A stretch of DNA of 27,179 nucleotides from Enterobacteriaceae bacterium UBA5654. GTDB lineage: Bacteria > Pseudomonadota > Gammaproteobacteria > Enterobacterales > Enterobacteriaceae. How positions within the stretch are numbered: the stretch's first letter is position 1; every line of letters begins with the position of its first letter. Both the position numbers and the translations under genes were made by a program. A model generated the notes under the pieces. The model saw nothing but the letters and a program-made list of their open reading frames with translations, was not told the origin of the DNA and made no database searches. Below, in pieces: positions 1 through 8,172 of this stretch. The DNA is taken from assembly GCA_002421005.1 (NCBI GenBank), contig DIJC01000002.1:1-27179 (forward strand), in the 5' to 3' direction.

Positions 1-18
1 GGAGGAGGAGGGAAACAG

Positions 19-65
19 AAAAAAAAAAAAAAAAAAACACCCCCCCCCGAAGGGGGGGTTTTTTT
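19..65 (-). terminator. Rho-independent terminator after mobB
   Basis: Read on the minus strand, a run of seven C, a TTCG tetraloop and a run of G form a very stable stem (C-run 40-48 and G-run 52-58 on the plus strand). It is followed by a long T-tract, the A-run at 19-37. It lies 15 bases beyond the mobB stop. T-runs on both sides suggest it could act in both directions. The homopolymer lengths may be affected by sequencing error. Confidence 0.8.
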
Positions 66-79
66 GCGTTTCTACATTT

Positions 80-610
80 TCAATAGCGACCAACATTGAC
101 CTGACATCCACCCGCAATCCATTTCTCAATAAAATCTGCTATCCCTTCGGGATCATTCAAATCCAGCACCGGCACGCCCACCGTCAAAGGAACATCGCTG
201 GCGACCGCAAGCACGTACTCATCCAGCGTTAACTCGCTGACATCATGCCCGGCACTACGGCGGAAAAGCAGGATCTTAGCTACTGCCTCATGCTTAAACC
301 CTTCGACCAGCACCAGATCCAGTGTGGAATGATCCATCCGGCTCACCAGATAAGTCAGAGAAAGCGCCTTTTCATCTGGTGTCTCGGTCATCAGTGCCCA
401 GCGTTGCGCGCTGGCTACAATCGTCTGGGCAGCTCCGGCCTTGCGCAGTTCGTAACTGTCTTTACCGGGTTTGTCCACATCCATATGGTGATGAGTATGT
501 TTAATCAGGCCAGGGCGGATCCCTCTGGCGCGTAGTGCCGGAATCAACTTCTTCAACAGGGTGGTTTTCCCGCTGCCGCTCCAGGCAGCGATAGCCAGTA
601 GGGGCATCAT
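80..610 (-). CDS. mobB: Molybdopterin-guanine dinucleotide biosynthesis adaptor MobB
   Basis: A GTP-binding P-loop protein that works with MobA when GMP is attached to the molybdenum cofactor in the cytoplasm; it aids but is not strictly required for this step in E. coli. The 176-residue product has a Walker A motif, WSGSGKTT, at residues 10-17, a KHTHH segment and the VEGFKHE segment near residue 103, all typical of MobB. Length agrees with the E. coli protein (about 175). The start overlaps the mobA stop by four bases (ATGA), so the two genes are translationally coupled. A second ATG follows directly at 607 and could be the real start. It is the last gene of its operon, followed by a strong terminator. 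Confidence 0.93.
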   Translation of the reverse strand: MMPLLAIAAWSGSGKTTLLKKLIPALRARGIRPGLIKHTHHHMDVDKPGKDSYELRKAGAAQTIVASAQRWALMTETPDEKALSLTYLVSRMDHSTLDLVLVEGFKHEAVAKILLFRRSAGHDVSELTLDEYVLAVASDVPLTVGVPVLDLNDPEGIADFIEKWIAGGCQVNVGRY

Positions 611-1194
611 TGACTCACCTCCTGCATAGCCTGCAAATCGTCAGGCGTATTAACGTTAATAAATGCCGCTTTTAGATCGCTGAAGTCAACGTGATGACCC
701 CCCGCCTGACGCATAAACACCATCACCCGCCGTTCCCCGCGCAGCAGATAGTCATTTAACGCCGGAATCAACTGACGACTGACAAGGGCAATCGTTGGAT
801 GATCCCGCTCGCCATCATGCACCCACACTACCGGCGCATCTCCCCGCTGGCCGATCAAACGTTTTGCCAGGCAGCAGGGAATAAACGGTGTATCGCAGGG
901 GCAAAACAAAAACCACTCGCTATCAGATTGCTGCATTACCGAGAGCATCCCGGCAAGGGGACCGGGAAAATCGCCCATGAGATCCTGATAAACGGTGTCA
1001 CCGCTGCGCTGATAGATCGTAAGATTGCGGTTCGCACTGATCGCGAGCGTCGTCACCTGCTTACGCAACGTATCGGCGACATGCTGCCATAAAGGTTTAC
1101 CGTTAAGCTCCAGTAAACCCTTATCTTTTCCGCCCATCCGCGTCGCCCGACCCCCTGCCAGTACGACCCCGGTAACTTCCCGGCACTGATTCAC
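607..1194 (-). CDS. mobA: Molybdenum cofactor guanylyltransferase MobA
   Basis: Transfers GMP from GTP to molybdopterin to make the bis-MGD cofactor used by nitrate reductase, DMSO reductase and formate dehydrogenases. The N-terminal nucleotide-binding signature LAGGRATRMGG followed by KDKG is present, as is CPCDTPF, the acidic metal-binding segment. I place the start at a GTG at 1194 (195 residues, against 194 in E. coli). An AGAGG Shine-Dalgarno sequence lies eight bases before it; the upstream GTG at 1203 would overlap that ribosome-binding site. mobB follows with a four-base overlap. The gene is divergent from yihD across a gap of about 70 bases. Confidence 0.93.
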   Translation of the reverse strand: MNQCREVTGVVLAGGRATRMGGKDKGLLELNGKPLWQHVADTLRKQVTTLAISANRNLTIYQRSGDTVYQDLMGDFPGPLAGMLSVMQQSDSEWFLFCPCDTPFIPCCLAKRLIGQRGDAPVVWVHDGERDHPTIALVSRQLIPALNDYLLRGERRVMVFMRQAGGHHVDFSDLKAAFINVNTPDDLQAMQEVSQ

Positions 1195-1263
1195 CCGTAT
1201 CACCTCTTTTATTGTGGGATTGACCCTGCTAACGTGTTCTGACTAAAAGTAAGGAGCCCTGCT

Positions 1264-1533
1264 ATGAAATGTAAACGCCTGAATGAAGTGATTGAACTCC
1301 TCCAGCCAGCCTGGCAAAAAGAGCCGGAGCTGAACCTAATCCAATTCTTACAGAAACTGGCGAAAGAGTCAGGTTATGAAGGCGATCTCGCCGACCTGTC
1401 TGACGATATCCTGATCTATCACCTGAAAATGCGCGACTCCTCCAAAGAGGCTGTTATCCCCGGCATTCAGAAAGACTACGAAGAGGATTTTAAAACCGCT
1501 CTCCTTCGCGCGCGTGGCGTAATTAAAGAGTAA
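1264..1533 (+). CDS. yihD: YihD, DUF1040 family protein of unknown function
   Basis: A small soluble acidic protein of 89 residues, conserved in enteric bacteria at this position next to mobA and srkA. The start MKCKRLNEVIELL and the YEGDLADLSDDILIYHLKMR stretch are characteristic of the family. No catalytic motif, signal peptide or membrane segment is visible. An AAGGAG ribosome-binding site lies eight bases before the ATG. Its stop codon overlaps a CpxR-like box that probably drives the downstream srkA-dsbA operon. Function is not established and I do not infer one. Confidence 0.9.
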   Translation: MKCKRLNEVIELLQPAWQKEPELNLIQFLQKLAKESGYEGDLADLSDDILIYHLKMRDSSKEAVIPGIQKDYEEDFKTALLRARGVIKE

Positions 1534-1544
1534 AACCTTGTAAG
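1530..1544 (+). promoter_or_regulatory. CpxR box upstream of srkA-dsbA
   Basis: The sequence GTAAA-ACCTT-GTAAG matches the CpxR recognition pattern of two GTAAA half-sites spaced by five bases, with one mismatch. It overlaps the yihD stop codon, about 60 bases before the srkA start. In E. coli the srkA(yihE)-dsbA operon is a known target of the CpxAR envelope stress system, which supports the call. Confidence 0.7.
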
Positions 1545-1606
1545 CGGAGCCTCCGAAAGCGCTCTGAAATGATATCCTGAATCATTCGTGTTTTTTGGAT
1601 GCCAGG

Positions 1607-2593
1607 ATGAACGATAAGGCTTTCACATTCCAGACATTACACCCGGATACCATCATGAATGCCCTGTTTGAACAGGGCATCCGGGTGGATTCCGGTCTTA
1701 CTGCGCTTAATAGCTATGAAAACCGTGTCTGGCAGTTTCAGGATGAAGATCGCCGCCGCTTCGTCGTAAAATTTTATCGCCCGCAGCGCTGGTCGGCGGA
1801 ACAGATCGAGGAAGAACACCAGTTTGCGCTGGAGCTTCAACATGATGACTTTCCCGTGGCGGCTCCCCTCCAATTCAACGGGCAAACGTTGCTGCGCCAT
1901 CAGGGCTTTTTCTACGCGGTATTTCCGAGCGTTGGAGGACGTCAGTTTGAGGCGGATAACCTGGATCAGATGGAGTGGGTCGGACGCTATCTTGGGCGAC
2001 TGCATCAGACCGGGCGTAAACAGCATTTCCAGTACCGCCCAACCATAGGGTTGCAGGAATATCTGACTGAACCCCGGCAGGTGTTCGAGGACAGTACGCT
2101 GATCCCCGCCCGGCAAAAAGACGCCTTTCTAAAAACCACCGATGCGCTAATCGCAGCCGTTAATGGTCAGTGGCATAATCGCTTCACTACCATACGCCTG
2201 CACGGCGACTGTCATGCCGGTAATATTCTCTGGCGCGACGGCCCTCTCTTTGTCGATCTTGATGACGCCCGTAATGGTCCCGCAATACAGGATCTCTGGA
2301 TGCTATTAAACGGTGAACGATCTGAGCAGCGTATGCAGCTGGAGACCATTATTGAAGCCTATGAGGAGTTCAGCGAGTTTAATACTGACGAATTAGGGCT
2401 GATAGAACCTCTGCGTGCGATGAGGCTCATTTATTATCTGGCATGGTTAATCCGTCGCTGGGGCGATCCGGCTTTCCCGGTTAATTTTCCATGGCTTGCC
2501 GAGGAAGATTACTGGTATCGGCAAAAGCAAATATTCACAGAACAGATTCGGGTTTTACAGGAACCCCCTCTACAATTAACGCCAATGTATTAA
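1607..2593 (+). CDS. srkA: Stress response kinase A (SrkA/YihE)
   Basis: A Ser/Thr protein kinase of the APH/choline-kinase fold that in E. coli protects cells against stress-induced death, working in the cytoplasm. The 328-residue length equals the E. coli protein when the ATG at 1607 is used; an in-frame TTG four codons upstream is less likely. The catalytic loop HGDCHAGN gives the catalytic Asp at residue 201, and VDLDDA gives the Mg-binding Asp at 217. The conserved KFYRPQRW segment near 55-62 contains the ATP-contacting lysine. The Shine-Dalgarno sequence is weak. dsbA follows after 26 bases and is probably cotranscribed under Cpx control. Confidence 0.95.
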   Translation: MNDKAFTFQTLHPDTIMNALFEQGIRVDSGLTALNSYENRVWQFQDEDRRRFVVKFYRPQRWSAEQIEEEHQFALELQHDDFPVAAPLQFNGQTLLRHQGFFYAVFPSVGGRQFEADNLDQMEWVGRYLGRLHQTGRKQHFQYRPTIGLQEYLTEPRQVFEDSTLIPARQKDAFLKTTDALIAAVNGQWHNRFTTIRLHGDCHAGNILWRDGPLFVDLDDARNGPAIQDLWMLLNGERSEQRMQLETIIEAYEEFSEFNTDELGLIEPLRAMRLIYYLAWLIRRWGDPAFPVNFPWLAEEDYWYRQKQIFTEQIRVLQEPPLQLTPMY

Positions 2594-2619
2594 TTTATAT
2601 ATTCAGGAGAACGGTAACA

Positions 2620-3252
2620 ATGAAAAAAATCTGGCTGGCACTGGCAGGTATGATTCTGGCATTCAGCGCATCGGCCGCGCAAATCACTGATGGTAAGGAA
2701 TATATTACCCTCGATAAACCCGTACCAGGACAGCCCCAGGTACTGGAGTTCTTTTCCTTCTATTGCCCGCACTGCTATGAATTTGAACAGGTGCTGCACG
2801 TTTCAGATACGGTGAAAAAGAAACTGCCAGAAGGCACTAAAATGACCAAATATCACGTCGAATTCCTCGGCGGTGACATGGGCAAAGTCATGACCCAGGC
2901 GTGGGCCGTTGCGGTCGCGCTGGGCGTTGAAGATAAAATCACCGCTCCGATGTTCAACGGGGTGCAAAAAACCCAGACCGTGCTCAATGCTGACGATGTT
3001 CGCCAGGTATTCATTGATGCGGGTGTGAAAGGTGAAGAATACGACGCCGCGTGGAACAGCTTTGTGGTGAAATCTTTAGTCGCCCAGCAGGAAAAAGCCG
3101 CTGCCGATCTGCAACTCCAGGGCGTACCTGCCATGTATGTTAATGGTAAATATCAGGTAAACCCGCAGGGCATGAAAATGGATAACAACAATCTGGATAT
3201 GTTTGTGCAACAGTATGCGGACACCGTGAAGCAGCTGGTCGAGAAAAAATAA
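2620..3252 (+). CDS. dsbA: Periplasmic thiol:disulfide oxidoreductase DsbA
   Basis: Introduces disulfide bonds into exported proteins and is reoxidised by DsbB in the inner membrane. The 210-residue precursor begins with a Sec signal peptide ending at ASASA, with cleavage expected after residue 19. In mature numbering the redox motif C30-P31-H32-C33 is intact. The cis-proline loop QGVPAMYVNGKY is present near the C-terminus. The protein is two residues longer than the E. coli one because of a small expansion near KMDNNNLDMF. An AGGAGA Shine-Dalgarno sequence precedes the ATG. It is the last gene of the srkA operon and is followed by a strong terminator. Confidence 0.97.
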   Translation: MKKIWLALAGMILAFSASAAQITDGKEYITLDKPVPGQPQVLEFFSFYCPHCYEFEQVLHVSDTVKKKLPEGTKMTKYHVEFLGGDMGKVMTQAWAVAVALGVEDKITAPMFNGVQKTQTVLNADDVRQVFIDAGVKGEEYDAAWNSFVVKSLVAQQEKAAADLQLQGVPAMYVNGKYQVNPQGMKMDNNNLDMFVQQYADTVKQLVEKK

Positions 3253-3271
3253 CGTCAGCCTGATCTTCTGA

Positions 3272-3305
3272 AGCGCCTGAGCGACTACCTCAGGCGCTTT
3301 TTTTT
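3272..3305 (+). terminator. Rho-independent terminator after dsbA
   Basis: Perfect ten-base arms, AGCGCCTGAG and CTCAGGCGCT, enclose a seven-base loop and run into eight or more T residues. It starts 20 bases after the dsbA stop. Confidence 0.92.
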
Positions 3306-3385
3306 GTCTGAAATAAATATGACTCAGGAACTGAAAAAAAACACTGTAAGGATTATCATGTAACACAATGTTTTTACTTGGAAAA

Positions 3386-3411
3386 ATCAATAATCCACAT
3401 GGATTATTGAT
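3386..3411. promoter_or_regulatory. Palindromic candidate operator upstream of yihF
   Basis: Arms of twelve bases, ATCAATAATCCA and TGGATTATTGAT, are perfectly complementary and separated by two bases (CA). It ends 24 bases before the yihF start codon. There is no T-tract directly after a GC-rich stem, so it does not look like a terminator. Its size and symmetry fit the site of a dimeric transcription factor, but I do not recognise the factor. Confidence 0.5.
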
Positions 3412-3435
3412 GTCTTTTTATTAAGGATGATGAAT

Positions 3436-4869
3436 ATGAAAAAATCAGTAGTCGCGGTTGGCGTGATTGTTGTTCTGGGTGCCATATGGACTGGTGGAGC
3501 ATGGTATAGCGGAAAACAGCTGGAGAAGAGCACAGAAGCCTTTTTGAAAGAAGCTGGCACGTATGCCAGTGACAAATTAGGTATACCGCTTAACGTTACC
3601 ATCAAAAATTATCAGCGTGGTTTATTGAGCACCCACTTCATCATTGACGTTTCGCCGGATAAAAGCATGCCGGTGGATGTGGTGATTGACCACGGTCCGT
3701 TCCCGCTTGCTCGAATCGGTTCCGGCAACATTCTGCCTGCGATAGCGACAGCAAAACTAACCCTGGTAAACAATGCAGTAACAAAACCGTTATTTGATGC
3801 TGCTAAAGGAAAAAGCCTCATAGAAGCAAAGATCGATTTCGCGTATGGCGGCGCAATCTCTTCTGATGTCACCTTTGTTCCTGCCGAATATCAAGGAGAA
3901 ACGGGGAAATTAATATTTGAGGGCGCGTCATACCACGTCGATGTTAATAGCACACGTAACGATATTGAGTTTGAAGGTGAAATTGACAAAATTACCTTTT
4001 CATATAAGAAAGGAATTGAAATCGTCATCCCCGACGCAACGTTTTCAGGTCACCAGACAAAGAGCCCGTTTGACTTTATGACGGGGTTGCAGAAGGTCGA
4101 TATTGGTAATATCACCATCAATATTCAAGGTAAACCAGCGGCGGAGCTAAATGGCTTTAGCCTGGAAGGAAGTGCCGAGCTAAGCGCTGACGGCAGAAAG
4201 CTCAATGCCGGGGGAGGATACACGCTGGCTTCGTTAAAAGTGCAAGGCCAGGATTTTGGTAGCGGAAAAACAGGCATTAGCTTTGATGGTGTGGATGCCG
4301 CTGCTTTCAACAATTTCCTGAATTATTATCGGCATTTTGGCAAAGAGTACCTGCAAGTTCCGCAAGCCCAGCGTGACAATCCTGACTTTATGCATGAAAG
4401 GATTTTATCGCTGGCACCTAAAGCCGTGCAGCTGAAAAAAGGTGAGCCGGTATTTAAATTGCCGGTAAGCTGGAAAAATGCGAAAGGCGAAGCGACGTTT
4501 AACATAGAAGTGCAGGCTGCGGATGTGAATAAAGCCCCCGACGCTGGCGCAGGTGAAACCGCTGTACTTGATAGCATGGTGAAACATATTAACGTTAAGC
4601 TGGCCGTGCCCGTCGATATGGCCACGGAGATGGCCAAAAATATGCTGATTTCCGCAGGTGGTAAATCTGAAGAGGCGGCACAGGCGGAAGCATCGAAAAA
4701 TATTACCGGTCTGGTTGGGCTGGGAAACCTGTTTAAACTTATCGCGCTGGAAAACAATACCGTTAAAATGGACGTAAATTATAGCGGCGGGTTTGTCACC
4801 ATGAACGGTGAGAAAATGACGCTGGATGAGTTCCGCCAGAAATTTGGTCGGTTCGGACTTCCTCATTAA
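3436..4869 (+). CDS. yihF: YihF, DUF945 family membrane-anchored protein
   Basis: A 477-residue protein of the DUF945 (YdgA/YihF) family, of unknown function. An N-terminal hydrophobic segment at about residues 3-24 (SVVAVGVIVVLGAIWTGGAW) acts as a signal anchor, so most of the protein should be periplasmic. Family features include VDHGPFPLAR near residue 80, LVNNAVTKPLFDAAKG near 108, and the C-terminal NGEKMTLDEF. The ATG at 3436 is chosen because AAGGA lies eight bases before it; two closer ATG codons overlap the ribosome-binding site. Length is close to E. coli YihF (about 476) but, as I recall that sequence, identity is modest apart from these blocks. The gene looks more AT-rich than polA. 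Confidence 0.85.
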   Translation: MKKSVVAVGVIVVLGAIWTGGAWYSGKQLEKSTEAFLKEAGTYASDKLGIPLNVTIKNYQRGLLSTHFIIDVSPDKSMPVDVVIDHGPFPLARIGSGNILPAIATAKLTLVNNAVTKPLFDAAKGKSLIEAKIDFAYGGAISSDVTFVPAEYQGETGKLIFEGASYHVDVNSTRNDIEFEGEIDKITFSYKKGIEIVIPDATFSGHQTKSPFDFMTGLQKVDIGNITINIQGKPAAELNGFSLEGSAELSADGRKLNAGGGYTLASLKVQGQDFGSGKTGISFDGVDAAAFNNFLNYYRHFGKEYLQVPQAQRDNPDFMHERILSLAPKAVQLKKGEPVFKLPVSWKNAKGEATFNIEVQAADVNKAPDAGAGETAVLDSMVKHINVKLAVPVDMATEMAKNMLISAGGKSEEAAQAEASKNITGLVGLGNLFKLIALENNTVKMDVNYSGGFVTMNGEKMTLDEFRQKFGRFGLPH

Positions 4870-4885
4870 CAGGTTCTGCCGCGCC

Positions 4886-4944
4886 GCCCGGACGACTAAA
4901 ATGTTGTCCGGGCAAAAACCTGCTGCGGCTAAAATTAGCAGCAG
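4886..4944 (+). terminator. Tandem stem-loops after yihF
   Basis: The first hairpin pairs GCCCGGACGAC (4886-4896) with GTTGTCCGGGC (4903-4913), with one G-T pair and a six-base loop. The second pairs CTGCTGC (4920-4926) with GCAGCAG (4938-4944). Neither has a T-tract, only A-rich sequence after it. They may mark the 3' end of the yihF transcript or protect it from exonucleases; classical intrinsic termination is doubtful. Confidence 0.45.
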
Positions 4945-5106
4945 GCATAAAAATAAGACCACTTATATCCACATTGATTAAATTACACCCATCGATCCTT
5001 AAAGCCATTGGGATCGTTAATAATCACCTGAAATGAAAAGCTTTTATAAGCGATTCGCTATTCAACACTTCACGTTTCCTGTGAGCATAAAAATCTATGC
5101 ACAAAG

Positions 5107-5115
5107 TTATCCACA
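5107..5115 (+). promoter_or_regulatory. Consensus DnaA box upstream of polA
   Basis: TTATCCACA is an exact match to the high-affinity DnaA box, about 125 bases before the polA start. Two overlapping GATC sites follow at 5129-5136, with a third about 8 bases further on. In E. coli, DnaA has been reported to stimulate polA expression, so the site may couple polA to replication status. Confidence 0.65.
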
Positions 5116-5238
5116 GGTTAACTCTGCGATCGATCTTCTGGATCTGAAAATCTTTTCGGTCAAACGGAGTGAAAATTTCAAGTTTTTATCCTGTCTGTGG
5201 CATCCTTTACCCATAACAGATAAACAGGCATGGAAATT

Positions 5239-8025
5239 ATGGTTCAGATCCCCGAAAACCCACTTATCCTGGTCGATGGCTCTTCTTACCTCTACCGGGC
5301 CTATCATGCGTTTCCTCCTCTGACCAACAGCGCCGGAGAACCTACGGGCGCGATGTACGGCGTGCTCAACATGCTGCGTAGCCTGATTATGCAGTATCAG
5401 CCGACCCACGCGGTGGTGGTTTTTGATGCCAAAGGCAAAACCTTCCGCGACGAGCTGTTTGAACACTACAAATCCCACCGTCCGCCAATGCCGGACGATC
5501 TGCGTGCGCAGATCGAGCCTCTGCATAGCATGGTGAAAGCGATGGGCCTGCCGCTCATGGCCGTCTCCGGTGTGGAAGCGGATGACGTTATCGGCACGCT
5601 GGCGCGGGAAGCGGAAAAAGCCGGGCGTCCGGTATTGATCAGCACTGGCGATAAAGACATGGCGCAACTGGTTACGCCACATATCACTCTCATCAATACC
5701 ATGACCAACACGATCCTCGGCCCGGAAGAGGTCGCCACCAAGTATGGTGTGCCGCCGGAGCTGATTATCGACTTCCTGGCGTTGATGGGGGACTCCTCCG
5801 ATAACATTCCGGGCGTTCCCGGCGTCGGTGAGAAAACCGCGCAGGCGCTGCTTCAGGGGCTGGGTGGCCTCGATGCGCTCTATGCCGAACCGGAAAAAAT
5901 CGCCGGTCTTACATTTCGCGGCGCGAAAACAATGGCGGCAAAACTGGAGCAGAATAAAGAGGTGGCTTACCTCTCTTATCAGCTGGCGACCATTAAAACC
6001 GACGTTGAACTGGAGTTAACCTGCGAGCAGTTGCAGGTCCAGCAGCCAGCGGCGGAAGAACTGCTGGAACTGTTCAAAAAATACGAATTCAAGCGCTGGT
6101 CCGCCGATGTTGAAGCGGGGAAATGGCTGCAGACAAAAAGCGCGAAAACTGCCACTAAGTCCCAGGAAACGCTGGTGGTTGAGGCCGATGTGGCACCGTC
6201 TACCGCCGTGCTTTCCTCCGAGCATTACGTCACAATTCTTGATGAAAAAACGTTAGAAGAGTGGATCGCCAGACTGAAGAAAACGCCGGTGTTTGCGTTT
6301 GATACCGAAACCGATAGCCTGGATAATATCAGCGCGAACCTGGTGGGGATCTCCTTTGCCACCGAGCCAGGCGTTGCCGCCTATATTCCGGTCGCGCATG
6401 ACTATCTGGATGCGCCGGATCAAATCCCCCGCGAGCGCGTGCTCGAATTACTTAAGCCGCTGCTGGAAGATGAAAAAGCCCTCAAGGTTGGGCAAAATCT
6501 GAAGTTCGATCGCGGCATATTGCAGAACTACGGTATTGAGCTGCGCGGTATTGCCTTTGATACCATGCTGGAATCCTATACCCTGGACAGCGTCGTTGGC
6601 CGTCACGATATGGATTCGCTCTCCGACCGCTGGCTGAAACATAAAACCGTCACCTTCGAAGAAATTGCCGGTAAAGGAAAGAATCAGCTGACCTTTAATC
6701 AGATCGCGCTGGAAGAGGCGGGGCATTATGCGGCGGAAGATGCCGACGTCACGCTACAACTGCATCTGAAAATGTGGCCGGAACTGCAAAAGCACGCAGG
6801 CCCGCTGAATATCTTCCAGAACATAGAAATGCCGCTGGTGCCGGTGATTTCCCGTATTGAGCGTAACGGCGTTAAAATCGATCCGGCGGTGCTGCACAAA
6901 CATTCCGGGGAAATAGCGCTGCGCCTGACCGAACTGGAACAAAAGGCGCACGACATCGCGGGCGAGCCGTTTAACCTCTCTTCAACCAAACAGCTGCAAA
7001 CAATTCTGTTTGAGAAGCAGGGCATCAAGCCGCTGAAGAAAACGCCGGGCGGTGCGCCGTCCACCTCGGAAGAGGTGCTGGAAGAGCTGGCGCTGGATTA
7101 TCCGCTGCCGAAAGTAATTCTTGAATATCGCGGTCTGGCAAAGCTGAAATCCACCTACACCGACAAACTGCCGTTAATGATCAACCCGAAAACCGGGCGC
7201 GTGCATACTTCTTATCATCAGGCGGTAACGGCGACCGGGCGGCTGTCTTCAACCGACCCTAACCTGCAAAACATTCCGGTGCGTAACGACGAAGGCCGCC
7301 GTATCCGTCAGGCTTTTATTGCGCCGAAGGATTACGTCATTGTCTCTGCGGACTACTCGCAAATTGAGCTGCGCATCATGGCGCACCTGTCGCGGGATAA
7401 AGGCTTACTTACGGCTTTTGCCGAAGGAAAAGATATTCACCGTGCCACCGCTGCCGAGGTCTTTGGCCTGCCGCTGGAAAGCGTCTCTGGCGAGCAGCGT
7501 CGCAGCGCCAAAGCGATTAACTTTGGTCTGATCTACGGCATGAGCGCTTTCGGCCTGTCGCGTCAGCTCAACATCCCGCGTAAAGAGTCGCAGAAGTATA
7601 TGGATCTCTACTTCGAGCGCTATCCTGGCGTGCTGGACTATATGGAGCGCACCCGCGCTCAGGCGAAAGAAAGTGGCTACGTAGAAACGCTGGACGGTCG
7701 CCGTCTGTATTTGCCGGACATCAAATCCAGTAATGCCGCGCGTCGCGCGGGTGCGGAACGCGCGGCAATCAACGCGCCGATGCAGGGCACAGCGGCGGAC
7801 ATCATCAAGAAAGCGATGATTGCCGTCGATGCCTGGCTGGAAACCGAAAAACCGCGCGTGCAGATGATCATGCAGGTTCACGATGAACTGGTATTCGAAG
7901 TGCATAAAGATGACGTTGCCAGCGTAGCGAAAAAGATCCATGAACTGATGGAAAACTGCACTCGTCTGGATGTGCCGTTGCTGGTGGAAGTCGATAGCGG
8001 CGAAAACTGGGATCAGGCGCACTAA
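5239..8025 (+). CDS. polA: DNA polymerase I
   Basis: Fills gaps and removes RNA primers during Okazaki fragment maturation and excision repair. The 928 residues equal the E. coli length when the start MVQIPENP at 5239 is used; an in-frame ATG three codons earlier is possible, and both have weak Shine-Dalgarno sequences. The 5'-3' exonuclease domain spans about 1-320 with VSGVEADDVIG, STGDKDMAQLV and MGDSSDNIPGVPGVGEKTA. The proofreading domain spans about 324-517 with FDTETDSL (Asp355, Glu357) and EDADVTL (Asp501). The polymerase domain has SADYSQIELR (Asp705), RRSAKAINFGLIYGMSAFGL and MQVHDELVFEV (Asp882). All catalytic residues are present, so it should be fully active. It is monocistronic and followed by spf. 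Confidence 0.98.
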   Translation: MVQIPENPLILVDGSSYLYRAYHAFPPLTNSAGEPTGAMYGVLNMLRSLIMQYQPTHAVVVFDAKGKTFRDELFEHYKSHRPPMPDDLRAQIEPLHSMVKAMGLPLMAVSGVEADDVIGTLAREAEKAGRPVLISTGDKDMAQLVTPHITLINTMTNTILGPEEVATKYGVPPELIIDFLALMGDSSDNIPGVPGVGEKTAQALLQGLGGLDALYAEPEKIAGLTFRGAKTMAAKLEQNKEVAYLSYQLATIKTDVELELTCEQLQVQQPAAEELLELFKKYEFKRWSADVEAGKWLQTKSAKTATKSQETLVVEADVAPSTAVLSSEHYVTILDEKTLEEWIARLKKTPVFAFDTETDSLDNISANLVGISFATEPGVAAYIPVAHDYLDAPDQIPRERVLELLKPLLEDEKALKVGQNLKFDRGILQNYGIELRGIAFDTMLESYTLDSVVGRHDMDSLSDRWLKHKTVTFEEIAGKGKNQLTFNQIALEEAGHYAAEDADVTLQLHLKMWPELQKHAGPLNIFQNIEMPLVPVISRIERNGVKIDPAVLHKHSGEIALRLTELEQKAHDIAGEPFNLSSTKQLQTILFEKQGIKPLKKTPGGAPSTSEEVLEELALDYPLPKVILEYRGLAKLKSTYTDKLPLMINPKTGRVHTSYHQAVTATGRLSSTDPNLQNIPVRNDEGRRIRQAFIAPKDYVIVSADYSQIELRIMAHLSRDKGLLTAFAEGKDIHRATAAEVFGLPLESVSGEQRRSAKAINFGLIYGMSAFGLSRQLNIPRKESQKYMDLYFERYPGVLDYMERTRAQAKESGYVETLDGRRLYLPDIKSSNAARRAGAERAAINAPMQGTAADIIKKAMIAVDAWLETEKPRVQMIMQVHDELVFEVHKDDVASVAKKIHELMENCTRLDVPLLVEVDSGENWDQAH

Positions 8026-8080
8026 GGAAGGTCTTAACGCAGCGCTTTTTCGTAAGTAAGCAACATAACTTATCGCATTT

Positions 8081-8096
8081 TGTGATGAGTATTAGA
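8081..8096 (+). promoter_or_regulatory. Possible CRP half-conserved site upstream of spf
   Basis: TGTGATGAGTATTAGA has a full left CRP half-site (TGTGA) and a degenerate right one, about 85 bases before the Spot 42 start. In E. coli cAMP-CRP represses spf. The match is weak on one side, so this is tentative. Confidence 0.4.
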
Positions 8097-8136
8097 ATTC
8101 GCTATGTAAAGAATGAAAAAAAACTACAAAAAGTGC

Positions 8137-8165
8137 TTCGCAGGTCGCTAAAAAAAGAGTAGAGT
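8137..8165 (+). promoter_or_regulatory. spf promoter (-35/-10)
   Basis: TTCGCA (8137-8142) and TAGAGT (8160-8165) are spaced by 17 bases and sit seven bases before the Spot 42 5' end at 8173. The geometry fits a sigma70 promoter exactly. Confidence 0.7.
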
Positions 8166-8172
8166 TATTTGC

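Larger units (their letters stand above)
4870..5238 (+). other. yihF-polA intergenic region, yihG absent
   Basis: In E. coli K-12 yihG lies between yihF and polA, but no reading frame with its features is present here. The gap holds two stem-loops (4886-4913 and 4920-4944), a perfect DnaA box (5107-5115) and a cluster of GATC sites near 5129-5144, and it must contain the polA promoter. I could not place a convincing -35/-10 pair. Confidence 0.75.

Noticed and set aside
5033..5323. 96-codon plus-strand frame across the polA promoter
   Set aside because: It runs over the DnaA box and into polA in another frame, has no family features, and does not resemble YihG.
7405..8022. 205-codon open frame antisense to the polA 3' end
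   Set aside because: It lies entirely within the conserved polymerase domain of polA; nothing supports independent coding.
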